Source: Alphaproteobacteria bacterium
GTDB taxonomy: Bacteria > Pseudomonadota > Alphaproteobacteria > Holosporales > Holosporaceae
Length of the DNA stretch: 64,000 bases
NCBI GenBank assembly: GCA_016870135.1
Contig: VGCF01000001.1
Location: forward strand, 15,049 to 79,048
Reading direction: 5' to 3'
Shown: piece by piece, positions 16,326-24,381 of the stretch
How positions within the stretch are numbered: the first letter of the stretch is position 1
Layout of the letters: every line of letters starts with the position of its first letter
Notes under the pieces: generated by a model
Databases searched by the model: none
What the model was told of the DNA's origin: nothing
Seen by the model: the letters and a program-made list of their open reading frames with translations, nothing else
Made by a program: the position numbers and the translations under genes

Positions 16326-16982
16326 CTACTGGTCATCGTTATGAAAATCTGTCAATAACTGTAACAGGCTGTCACAATTACCGGCTTTGACTTTTGGGTG
16401 CTCGTAATGATCGGCTTGTTGGCTGACAGAAACAGGCAAACATCCTGCGTAATGGGCGCACATCATATCCACAACCGAATCACCCACAAACCAGATATCA
16501 CGAGACGCTGACATATTATTTTGCGCCAACGCATGGAGCAGGGGTGTTGTAGATGGTTTATCTTCGGGTGTATCCCCAGACCCAATGGCGCAATAAAACA
16601 CATGGGATAAATTCAAATGTTGGATTTCTTTGCGCAGTCGATTACCACCTTTGTTGCTGACAATGGCCATAGGAATTTTTTTACGATGCAACCATGTTAC
16701 CAGAGAGTGCGCTTGGGGCATCAACTTTAATTCAGAATAGGTTGTATGGTTAAAAAACACGGATTCTGCTACGCCAATATCGGATGGAGAAACAATGCTG
16801 GCCAGAAAAGATCGAATGGTTAGAGAGGGCTTTTGGTAAAATTCATCCAGAGTCATGGGCTTGCGATTAAAGGCAGAACACACAGCATTCAGTGCCTGCA
16901 AGGTATCATGGGTGGTGTCAACCAAAGTATTATCCCAATCAAATAATACAGCGCTGGGCAGACGGCTTGGTTTTATGGTCAT
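16326..16982 (-). CDS. HAD-superfamily phosphatase (phosphoglycolate phosphatase-like)
   Basis: A 218-aa haloacid dehalogenase-fold hydrolase. Motif I DWDNTLVDT (nucleophile Asp) is near residue 15, motif II VSNKGG near 108, a conserved Lys in EDKPST near 138, and motif IV GDSVVDM near 168. The helical cap between motifs I and II and the size match the Gph/PGPase subgroup, which hydrolyses small phosphomonoesters. The exact substrate cannot be read from sequence. It is monocistronic and convergent with ctpA. Confidence 0.85.
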   Translation of the reverse strand: MTIKPSRLPSAVLFDWDNTLVDTTHDTLQALNAVCSAFNRKPMTLDEFYQKPSLTIRSFLASIVSPSDIGVAESVFFNHTTYSELKLMPQAHSLVTWLHRKKIPMAIVSNKGGNRLRKEIQHLNLSHVFYCAIGSGDTPEDKPSTTPLLHALAQNNMSASRDIWFVGDSVVDMMCAHYAGCLPVSVSQQADHYEHPKVKAGNCDSLLQLLTDFHNDDQ

Positions 16983-17093
16983 AAAAATTCAACATATCCT
17001 TTTTATCTAGCATAGAATTATTCCAGGGGAGGTGCAAATCCTGAAAAACCGCTGCGCAGGGTTTCCCTATGGGCAGAGGATCAGCAGGATGCC

Positions 17094-18974
17094 TTAGTAC
17101 CACAAAAAAGAGGCCAATTGAGATATTTTTTCACGACAGTTTTTTTGATCATAAGCTCTGACAGGGGAGGGTAAGTCTCCTGAACGCAATTGAGACGATG
17201 CCATCACTTGAAAAGACTTGATGGTGCGCAAGATGTGATAAATGTTAGAATATTCCAGCTGTGACATGATGCCTCTTTTGTGCAATTGTTGAGCAATGGA
17301 ACGCTGTTGTTGGGCTTGTGCAAAAGACACAGGTGCATTACCCCCTAATCGTGGTGTCATCAAAAAGATCGCCGATGTGATGTTGTCACTTTGCTGATAA
17401 TTAGAGGTAAAGTATTGTAGCAATGGGACGTTCTGCAACAATGGAAAACCGCCTTTGCTCTCGTTGCGCTGTTGGGTTTGGATACCAGACAGCACAATGG
17501 TTTGACCCAGCATGGCTTTGACGGTGGTCGAGACCTTGCTCCTCTGGATTTGAATCAATTGGTTGGATATCCCGATACCAGAGTTTGGCAGGTTCACAAA
17601 ATCTGAACCCACCAGCGTAATTTCCAGCACCACTTCTCCTGTTTCAGACAGAGAAACCGGACGAATTTCTATTTTCATACCAGCATCAATGGATGCCGTT
17701 GCTGCACCGGTCAAGTTCCCTGCTGTGGAACCCGTATACTGAGCTCCCTGCAGAAAATAGGCAGAATGACCAAGGGTTGTTGATAAACTGGCGCGCGATA
17801 CCAATTCCACTTTTGATCGGCCAGAGTTGGCAATATTCAGACTGTACTGCATGGCAAAAGGCGTGATGCCATAGGCCAGAACAGAGGTGGTGCTGGTGGT
17901 GCTGATGTTATTGGCTTTGGCAAACTTTTTAGCAATATTCCACTGTGGCGAAGCACTAAGGTTACCCGCTGTATCCCCAATACCCCCCAACACAACTTGC
18001 AAGCTGTTAAAAATATTTTGCCCCCTGCTTTCTGTTTTTTGATCAGAATAACTGATCAGCGTCGTATCAAAAATCAACGATGGGGGAGAGTCCGCGCTTG
18101 TTTTTGTATCCAGGTTTTTATCGTCATTCCCTTTTTTACTTTCAAAAGATGAAAATTCAGAGTTGGGCCGCAGACCTGATGCCTCTGTACTGGGTGCTGA
18201 CCCCCCCATCAACTGAATGCGCGTTCCTGTTTTTTCCCACTGATCCAGACGCTGTTTCATCACAGCAATATCCGATTGGTTTTTGCCAACCAATTGACTA
18301 TAGGCATTGAGGTATTGGTCTGCCTTTGCTTTTTCTCCTGCGGCGGCACAAATCATGGCTGCCGATCGAATGATTTCTGGTTTTTTTGGACACATTTTTG
18401 CCGCTTTTTCAATAAATGTCAGAGCCACAGGCAAGTCATAAGCATAGTATGAGGCATAAGCCAGAGAATAGATTACATTTGAGTTAGAGGAGCATAGGGC
18501 ATATGCTTCGACGAAATATTTCTGAGCTTCTTTGTATTTCGACATTTTTAACGCATTTAATCCGCGCAAATAATGGGTCAACCACAAGGATGGATCCAAA
18601 TCCATGGCTGTTCGATACGCAATTTCAATGAGCTCTTTACAATCGTCTTGACCGGTATCCAACAAAGATTCATAAATAAATGCATTCAATAAGTGCAAAG
18701 CCGCATTTCGGGGTTCGATATTGATGGATTGATTAACGTACAGAGAGGCTTCTTTGAATTGGCCTTGCTGGATCAAGGCGTTGACTTTGGGTAGAGAGAA
18801 AAAAGGAGGGAAGGAAACGGGCCCCTGTTTCAAAAAATCCATGGGTCCAGGTTTACCCGATGGCACGACAACCAGCCGTTGTTTTCGATTTTGACACCCT
18901 TGTTGTACAAACAAAGACAACCCCAGTGCCATCATTGTCTTCCAGAATACACGATCCATCATATACTGTTTCAT
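17094..18974 (-). CDS. TPR-secretin lipoprotein, copy 2
   Basis: A 626-aa envelope protein. It has a hydrophobic signal ending in LFVQQGC at about residue 27 (probable lipoprotein, though the lipobox is imperfect), a TPR-like helical block at about 60-225, a Ser/Asp-rich linker near 255-300, then a secretin-type C-domain (about 310-560). That domain carries the signature elements KAMLGQTIVLSGI and FPLLQNVPLLQYF and ends with LMTPRLGG. Secretins form outer-membrane rings for type II, III, IV-pilus and Tad systems. The usual N0/N1 ring domains are absent and TPRs stand in their place. It is a tandem paralogue of the gene 11 bases upstream. No other secretion or pilus gene is nearby. A final Cys lies near the C-terminus. 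Confidence 0.8.
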   Translation of the reverse strand: MKQYMMDRVFWKTMMALGLSLFVQQGCQNRKQRLVVVPSGKPGPMDFLKQGPVSFPPFFSLPKVNALIQQGQFKEASLYVNQSINIEPRNAALHLLNAFIYESLLDTGQDDCKELIEIAYRTAMDLDPSLWLTHYLRGLNALKMSKYKEAQKYFVEAYALCSSNSNVIYSLAYASYYAYDLPVALTFIEKAAKMCPKKPEIIRSAAMICAAAGEKAKADQYLNAYSQLVGKNQSDIAVMKQRLDQWEKTGTRIQLMGGSAPSTEASGLRPNSEFSSFESKKGNDDKNLDTKTSADSPPSLIFDTTLISYSDQKTESRGQNIFNSLQVVLGGIGDTAGNLSASPQWNIAKKFAKANNISTTSTTSVLAYGITPFAMQYSLNIANSGRSKVELVSRASLSTTLGHSAYFLQGAQYTGSTAGNLTGAATASIDAGMKIEIRPVSLSETGEVVLEITLVGSDFVNLPNSGIGISNQLIQIQRSKVSTTVKAMLGQTIVLSGIQTQQRNESKGGFPLLQNVPLLQYFTSNYQQSDNITSAIFLMTPRLGGNAPVSFAQAQQQRSIAQQLHKRGIMSQLEYSNIYHILRTIKSFQVMASSQLRSGDLPSPVRAYDQKNCREKISQLASFLWY

Positions 18975-18985
18975 AATGCTCCTTT

Positions 18986-20836
18986 TTAAAAATAGAAAAA
19001 GCTGGTGGATAGGTTGCTTAATCGCTCTGACAATGGCTCTAACTGGTTTTCGGGGATGACCAGCGCATCGCTAGATTGGCAACCGTTGACTAGGGACATC
19101 TTGCCCAAATGATTTAAAATCAAGGCATAAGTCGAGGGACCAGAATAGGTAAATCCAGAGGGATCAGCCATATGCAACTCTTTAAAGACCTCGTTTTGAT
19201 CTGGCATTTTGGTGTACGCCGTTTTGGCTTGACCGCCCAACTGAACGCTGAGAAGATATAATATCGTCGCTTCTGCACTGGTATTATTCACCGCAGAGAA
19301 GAAGTATTGCAAAATAGGGATATTACCCAGAACTGGGAATCTGGAATCAGCAACTTTTTTGATGGTTGTTTTTAATCCACCCACGATGATGGTTTGACCG
19401 GCATACGCTTTGACAATGGTGGATATTTTAGAACTGTTGACTTGCACCAACTGGTTTTCTAACCCTTGAGACACGGCAGATTGAGATAACACTCTGCTGC
19501 CCCCAGCACCCACAGCCGCTGCTGACGTCATGGTTATATCCAATGTAATCAGACCATCTTCTGTAATATTGATGGGCTTTACTTCCAGTTTATCCCCTGC
19601 ATCAATGGTCACCAAAGATCCACCAGCCGGTGCCGCCTGGATAATGTTACCCGCGAAAAAGGCCGCTGGTTTACCCATGAGTGTAGAAATGGTTGGTCGA
19701 GAAGCGTAGGTGGCAATGGATCGCGATGCATTGGCAATATTCAGGGCATAATTCAAGGCCGCCGGCGTGATGTTGTAATTAAACGTGTGCCCCTTTAACT
19801 GCGCTGATGGGTCGGAATTGGTAGTACTTTTAATATTGACCCCTTGCCTTCCCCACCAAAATAACGGTTTTGCACCTGTAGAATTGGCGGTTGATCCCCC
19901 CAGCACGACTGACAGAGGATTGGTCACATTTTTGACTTGATCATAGGCATTAAATACGTTGTTGCCTTTTTGCTGATTGTTACTTTGGTTCACCAACAAA
20001 ATATACCCATTCAAAATAATGCTGGGCACGTCATCGCTTTCTTTTTTATCGCCTTTATTATCTTCTTTTTTATCGTCCTCCGTGCCAGCCATCCGTGTAA
20101 TTTTACTGTTGGCGTGCAACCCTTTCCAATATTCTATTCTGCTCTTGATGTGCAGCAAATCTCCTTTGCTGGCTTTTCCAGCCCATTTTTCATAACAGTC
20201 AAAGGCGACCTGACTGTCTTGAAAATGGCCGCTGGCCGCGTAAATCACAGAGGCCGTTCGGTAATACAAGGGGTTATTTGCGCACAAGGACAGGGCTTTT
20301 TTAATAGAGCAATACGCTGTTTTAATATCCCCATTGCGATAAGAGGCGCATGCCAATACATACAACAGTTTAGGCTCATCAGGACGCATCATCACACCTT
20401 GGGCAAAGTGACGTTGTGCCATAAAGGCGTCCCCCTGGGATAAATACTGTTGGCCCAATAAATAATGGGCTGCGGGATTAGACTGATCGGCGGTCAGCGC
20501 GGCTTGATAAGCCACCGTTGCCATTTTTCCTGCGTTGCTCTCTCCTAACTGGGCTCTGGATTCCCAGATGAACCCTTGGGCAATGTGAAGGGCCGAACAG
20601 TTTGGATAATTTTCCAATGTTTTATTGATGTAACTGGATGCTTCGCTGAGTTGGTTTTTCTGAACAAAGCCAAGCAACAGTGCCAAGGAAAAAGAGCTTG
20701 GGAACTGAGAATGCAAGTCTTTTAAAAAAGACATTTTATCGGAATAGATCAGTGATTTTTTTGAAACGACTTTATCTGATTTAGAGCACCCTGCAACGAT
20801 TAGACAGAGGATGTTGGCCAAATACCATCTTTTCAT
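18986..20836 (-). CDS. TPR-secretin lipoprotein, copy 1
   Basis: A 616-aa paralogue of the next gene and first in the pair. The lipoprotein signal is clear (LCLIVAGC, Cys17). TPR-like repeats span about 45-220, a Lys/Asp-rich linker about 245-270, and the secretin C-domain about 280-540, with VKAYAGQTIIVGGL and the classic FPVLGNIPILQYFF, which closely fits the type II/IV secretin signature (V-P-x-L-G-x-I-P-x-L-G-x-L-F). Only 11 bases separate it from copy 2, so both are likely in one transcript and could form a hetero-oligomer. The layout resembles a fusion of a TadD-like TPR lipoprotein with a CpaC/RcpA-like pore; this is inference. Confidence 0.82.
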   Translation of the reverse strand: MKRWYLANILCLIVAGCSKSDKVVSKKSLIYSDKMSFLKDLHSQFPSSFSLALLLGFVQKNQLSEASSYINKTLENYPNCSALHIAQGFIWESRAQLGESNAGKMATVAYQAALTADQSNPAAHYLLGQQYLSQGDAFMAQRHFAQGVMMRPDEPKLLYVLACASYRNGDIKTAYCSIKKALSLCANNPLYYRTASVIYAASGHFQDSQVAFDCYEKWAGKASKGDLLHIKSRIEYWKGLHANSKITRMAGTEDDKKEDNKGDKKESDDVPSIILNGYILLVNQSNNQQKGNNVFNAYDQVKNVTNPLSVVLGGSTANSTGAKPLFWWGRQGVNIKSTTNSDPSAQLKGHTFNYNITPAALNYALNIANASRSIATYASRPTISTLMGKPAAFFAGNIIQAAPAGGSLVTIDAGDKLEVKPINITEDGLITLDITMTSAAAVGAGGSRVLSQSAVSQGLENQLVQVNSSKISTIVKAYAGQTIIVGGLKTTIKKVADSRFPVLGNIPILQYFFSAVNNTSAEATILYLLSVQLGGQAKTAYTKMPDQNEVFKELHMADPSGFTYSGPSTYALILNHLGKMSLVNGCQSSDALVIPENQLEPLSERLSNLSTSFFYF

Positions 20837-21128
20837 AAGCCTATCGGTCTTTCCTTAGAAAACTTATTGTAAAATCTATCGGTAATCGATGGGCAAGTCA
20901 ATGAATAAAAAGATATATTTTTTACATTATATTTTTGAATAGTTTATTTTTACTAAAAAAAAGTAAAAATGATACTCTAACAAAAATATTCGATTTTTTT
21001 AAAAACACTGCGGGGTTAACGCCTTTGAAAAAGATTTTTTAACTTTTTATGGATCTTATTCTGAATTTTGAAAAAACCCCCAGATCCTGTTACTCTAGAG
21101 TGACAAAATTGCTCTGGCATCGTTTAAA
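20837..21128. other. AT-rich divergent promoter region (TPR-secretins / rmuC)
   Basis: About 290 bases between divergent genes, strongly A/T-rich at 20890-21000. No gene is visible. It should hold promoters for both directions, but too many A/T hexamers fit to choose one. Confidence 0.4.
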
Positions 21129-22622
21129 ATGGATATAAGTATCTCGCTGGTTATAGGGTCCGGTTTTGCAGCGTTGTGGATTGTTCGAGAGCTGTTGGGT
21201 TATCGAAAACAACTAGAGCACACCCATTTACGACAACGCTATCACATCCTGGAAACAGAATGGAATGCCAGTCGAAAAGAGGTCCACCATTTACGCGAAA
21301 TGAACACCCACCTGCAAACAGTTTTTAAGGAACAAGCATCTGCGATACATGACTCTAGAAAAGACATGGAAAATCGATTACAGGGGATTTGCAGTCAAAC
21401 TTTGGTTGGTGCTCAGAAAACATTTTTATCCCATCTGCAGCCTATTTTATCCCAATTCCAGCAATCAACCACGGGGCAATTAAAAGAGCAGTCATCTTTT
21501 TTGACCCAATTGGTTGGCCCATTAGAGCATTATTTACAAGATATGAAACAGCATATTCATGCCCTGGAACAAACCCGTGTGGGGGCATATTCTGGATTAA
21601 AGGAACAAATTGGACATTTGGCAGAGGGGCAAAAAGTGTTGTCCTTGGAAACGAACGCCCTGATGAATGCGTTTCGCACACCGCACATTCGGGGTTGTTG
21701 GGGGGAAATGCAACTGCATCGTGTGGTGGAATTGGCGGGCATGTTACCCTATTGTGATTTTCAACAGCATCCCACCTTGAGTACAGAAAAAAAGCATGGT
21801 GTTCGACCCGATATGATCATTCGACTGCCCGGTAAAAAATCCATTATTGTGGATTCTAAGGCCCCCATGACTCATTATCTGGAAGCTACATCAGCCAAAA
21901 CATCAGCCGAATATCAATCCAAAATCAAAGAGCATGCCCGTGTTTTGGGGGCACACATCAAGGCGCTGTCCGATAAAAAATACTGGTCGTATCAAGAACA
22001 CTCTGTCGAGTTAACGGTGTTGTTTGTCCCAGGAGAAGCCTTTTTAAGCGCGGCCCTGGAAGGGGATGCCAATTTATTAGAATTGGCCGCGGAAAAAAAC
22101 ATCATTTTGGCTACACCTATGCTGTGCATTGCTCTGTTAAAAACCATTGCCCAAGGATGGCGTCAGGATCTTTTTTCCCAAAAAACCCACCGTATTATCG
22201 CCATGAGTCAAGATTTATCTGTGCGATTAGAAAAATTTCAAGGCCATTTATTGGGCGTGGGAAAAGCGCTGAAAAATGGTCATTTGTCCTATCAATCGGC
22301 GCTGGGGGTTTTTCAGGACACCATTGTACCCACAGTGGAAAAACTGGGGTCTATTGTGCCGGATACAGAATCGTCTGATGGGAACATCGTGACCCAAATA
22401 ACCGATTTAAAGACATTAACAGAGGCAGAAAACGACAATCTTAGGGTACATCCAGATGGGTATAGTCCAGAGCAGCAAGACGACCAGGGTGCAGAAGCCG
22501 AACGGGGTATAGACTCTCAAGACGACCAGGGTGCAGAAGCCGAACGGGGCATCCCAACCGTTCTCCCCACCACGCTTGATGGTATGCCGTTAAACAGGCA
22601 TCACCATAGGGCCACGGCATAG
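21129..22622 (+). CDS. rmuC: RmuC-family DNA recombination protein
   Basis: A 497-aa protein. It has an N-terminal TM anchor at about 5-23, a long coiled coil at about 28-180, and a nuclease-like RmuC core at about 185-400 with RGCWGEMQLHRVVELAGM, RPDMIIRLPGKKSIIVDSKAP and VLFVPGEAFLSAAL. RmuC restrains inversions and recombination at inverted repeats in E. coli. The 90-residue C-terminal tail is extra and contains a perfect tandem duplication of QDDQGAEAERGI. Its last 33 bases overlap the 3' end of hemW on the opposite strand. Confidence 0.92.
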   Translation: MDISISLVIGSGFAALWIVRELLGYRKQLEHTHLRQRYHILETEWNASRKEVHHLREMNTHLQTVFKEQASAIHDSRKDMENRLQGICSQTLVGAQKTFLSHLQPILSQFQQSTTGQLKEQSSFLTQLVGPLEHYLQDMKQHIHALEQTRVGAYSGLKEQIGHLAEGQKVLSLETNALMNAFRTPHIRGCWGEMQLHRVVELAGMLPYCDFQQHPTLSTEKKHGVRPDMIIRLPGKKSIIVDSKAPMTHYLEATSAKTSAEYQSKIKEHARVLGAHIKALSDKKYWSYQEHSVELTVLFVPGEAFLSAALEGDANLLELAAEKNIILATPMLCIALLKTIAQGWRQDLFSQKTHRIIAMSQDLSVRLEKFQGHLLGVGKALKNGHLSYQSALGVFQDTIVPTVEKLGSIVPDTESSDGNIVTQITDLKTLTEAENDNLRVHPDGYSPEQQDDQGAEAERGIDSQDDQGAEAERGIPTVLPTTLDGMPLNRHHHRATA

Positions 22623-23831
22623 AAAATCCACCACACTGTTCAGCACACAGCGTCCCTTGTTCGATAAGACGAGGGGTGGTAAAACGCCAGCAGAGGCAGA
22701 GGCAGAGGCAGAGGCAGAGGCAGAAAAGGGTGTTTCTGGTGCAACAACCAGATCCAGATCCGCCTGTATACAGTGGTGGATGCGTTGAATGAGTTCGGGG
22801 TGAAGGCTCTCACCAATATCCAGTACCGCATTCAAATCCAGCCCCTTTTGCAAACGTAATCCCATTAAAAATTGCTCTTGTAACCGATCAGATCGCGTTA
22901 AGGCCTGATCCAGAATCAGTCCATGTCCATGGGTATTGACGCTGTCCATCCATTGATCCGGCAGGCCTCTGTTATGGGTGGCTATTTTCAGTGTTTTTCC
23001 CTGGTCGTCTGTTGTACTGATGCGCCCATGGGCCCCTGGCCCCAGACCCAAAAAATCTTGATACGTCCAATACATGGTGTTATGAATGCTGGTTGCGTCC
23101 GGCTTTGCATAGTTTGATACTTCGTAACGCTGCAATCCCAACGGTGAAAAAGCAGCATCCGTCATGGATTCTAGGTGTAAAACGGTATCATCCGATAATT
23201 CTTGATGACGTTTTTTGTAAAAGGGTGTCCCCATTTCGTACGTCAATTGATAAATGGATACATGGTCATCAATCCAAGGCGTGGCCAGTGTTAACTCTGT
23301 ACCCCATTGTTGATGATCTTGGTGATTCTTGTGGGCATAAATCAAGTCAAAAGAATAGCGCAAACCCACATGTTTTAAATGATTTAATGCCGCCTGAATA
23401 TCAGAAACCCTGTGATTTCTGCCCAAAAATGCCAAGGTTTCATCATGAAAGGATTGAACCCCCATAGAGATTCGATTGATGCCCGCATGAAAAAAATGCC
23501 CTGCTTTTTCTTGATCTGTGGGATTCATTTCCAGGGTGTTTTCCACCTGTTCCGATACATCCCACAAGGTCTTAATGGTTTCCAAAATACGCCCAACCAA
23601 CTCAGGAGACATCAACGATGGGGTGCCCCCACCAAAAAATATGCTGACGATTTTACGCTTGCCCACGCGATTTTTCCAATACCTTAACTCTGCAACAAAG
23701 GCTTTTTCCCAGGCTTTTTCGTCCACATGATCCACCACATATCGGTTAAAATGGCAATAAGGGCACAAGGATCTACAAAATGGCCAGTGAATATAAATAG
23801 CCAATGGTTGAACGATGGTGGGCAGGCCCAT
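22590..23831 (-). CDS. hemW: HemW-type radical SAM protein (heme chaperone)
   Basis: A 413-aa radical-SAM protein of the HemN-like family. The cluster motif CRSLCPYCHF is near residue 19, FFGGGTPSL is the SAM-site GGE-like loop, and ISMGVQSF and YQLTYEMGTP are conserved in HemW. HemW binds heme and delivers it to respiratory enzymes rather than oxidising coproporphyrinogen; the motif CxxxCxxC without the extra Cys of HemN supports that. I chose the ATG at 23831 over the upstream TTG (23843) because a GGA-type ribosome site precedes it. A (Ser-Ala)n tract near the C-terminus comes from a slippage-prone 6-base GAGGCA repeat. Confidence 0.92.
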   Translation of the reverse strand: MGLPTIVQPLAIYIHWPFCRSLCPYCHFNRYVVDHVDEKAWEKAFVAELRYWKNRVGKRKIVSIFFGGGTPSLMSPELVGRILETIKTLWDVSEQVENTLEMNPTDQEKAGHFFHAGINRISMGVQSFHDETLAFLGRNHRVSDIQAALNHLKHVGLRYSFDLIYAHKNHQDHQQWGTELTLATPWIDDHVSIYQLTYEMGTPFYKKRHQELSDDTVLHLESMTDAAFSPLGLQRYEVSNYAKPDATSIHNTMYWTYQDFLGLGPGAHGRISTTDDQGKTLKIATHNRGLPDQWMDSVNTHGHGLILDQALTRSDRLQEQFLMGLRLQKGLDLNAVLDIGESLHPELIQRIHHCIQADLDLVVAPETPFSASASASASASAGVLPPLVLSNKGRCVLNSVVDFLCRGPMVMPV

Positions 23832-23852
23832 AGACTGTTCCAAATGTTCGGC

Positions 23853-24221
23853 CTATTCTGCTTTGTTCTTGCTGGAAAACAGGGACAACATGCGTTGGGT
23901 AATGAACAGCCCCCCTGTTAAATTCATGGATAGAAAAAAGATCGTTATGGTGGTTAATGCCCGTAAAAATCCAGAGCCAGAAAGAGCCCCATAAAATGTA
24001 ACGGCCAAAAACAGGATCATGCTGGACATGGCGTTGGTTAACCCCATCAATGGGGCATGAAAAGCAGAATTAACGCGACAGGCGGACCAAAACCCAATAA
24101 ATGTACACAAAACCATAATAAAAACAGATTGTACGCTGGTTTCAGAAAACAACGACCCATACCCCAATGCGCTTGTCAGAGACATGATCCATACCTTAAA
24201 AGAGATGCTTGATTTGATCAT
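23853..24221 (-). CDS. pntAB: NAD(P) transhydrogenase subunit alpha part 2 (PntA2)
   Basis: A 122-aa membrane protein matching the C-terminal membrane portion of PntA, which exists as a separate subunit in many alphaproteobacteria. FHAPLMGLTNAMSS corresponds to the conserved LH-PLMS-TNAIS motif and NLTGGLFITQRMLSLF to the GGF-VTqRML-MF C-terminus; three to four TM helices are visible. The enzyme couples proton entry to NADPH formation. The start at 24221 is taken because the homologous part begins there. Neither PntA1 nor PntB lies beside it in this window, which is unusual. It lies in the ligA-hemW run. Confidence 0.88.
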   Translation of the reverse strand: MIKSSISFKVWIMSLTSALGYGSLFSETSVQSVFIMVLCTFIGFWSACRVNSAFHAPLMGLTNAMSSMILFLAVTFYGALSGSGFLRALTTITIFFLSMNLTGGLFITQRMLSLFSSKNKAE

Positions 24222-24222
24222 G

Positions 24223-24381
24223 TCACACCGTTGTCGGTTTTGGCAAGGCTGTGAAGGACTTCTGAAAGAGTCTTGGCCACAGCCACAGATACAGGCCTGT
24301 TCCATGACGTAACGGATACAACAACACCATGCCTAAATCTAGACCCCCTGAACCCAGACCAATCCAGAATCTCTTAATCAT
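24223..24381 (-). CDS. Small ORF coupled to the end of ligA
   Basis: A 52-codon ORF whose ATG overlaps the ligA stop as ATGA and whose stop is one base before the pntA2 ATG, exactly filling the space between the two genes. The peptide has a Gly-rich start (IGLGSGGLDLGMVLL) and aromatic middle (GLYLWLWPRLF), perhaps one membrane-associated segment. No family was recognised. The tight ATGA coupling is the main support; another frame through the same DNA is open for part of its length. Confidence 0.4.
   Translation of the reverse strand: MIKRFWIGLGSGGLDLGMVLLYPLRHGTGLYLWLWPRLFQKSFTALPKPTTV

Noticed and set aside
22689..22725. GAGGCA run as a non-coding satellite
   Set aside because: It is in frame within hemW and reads as a Ser-Ala tract with an intact downstream reading frame.
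23853..24305. Longer 150-aa form of PntA2
   Set aside because: The first 28 residues are Cys/Gln-rich and unlike the family, and the DNA there is better explained by the small ORF coupled to ligA; start moved to 24221.
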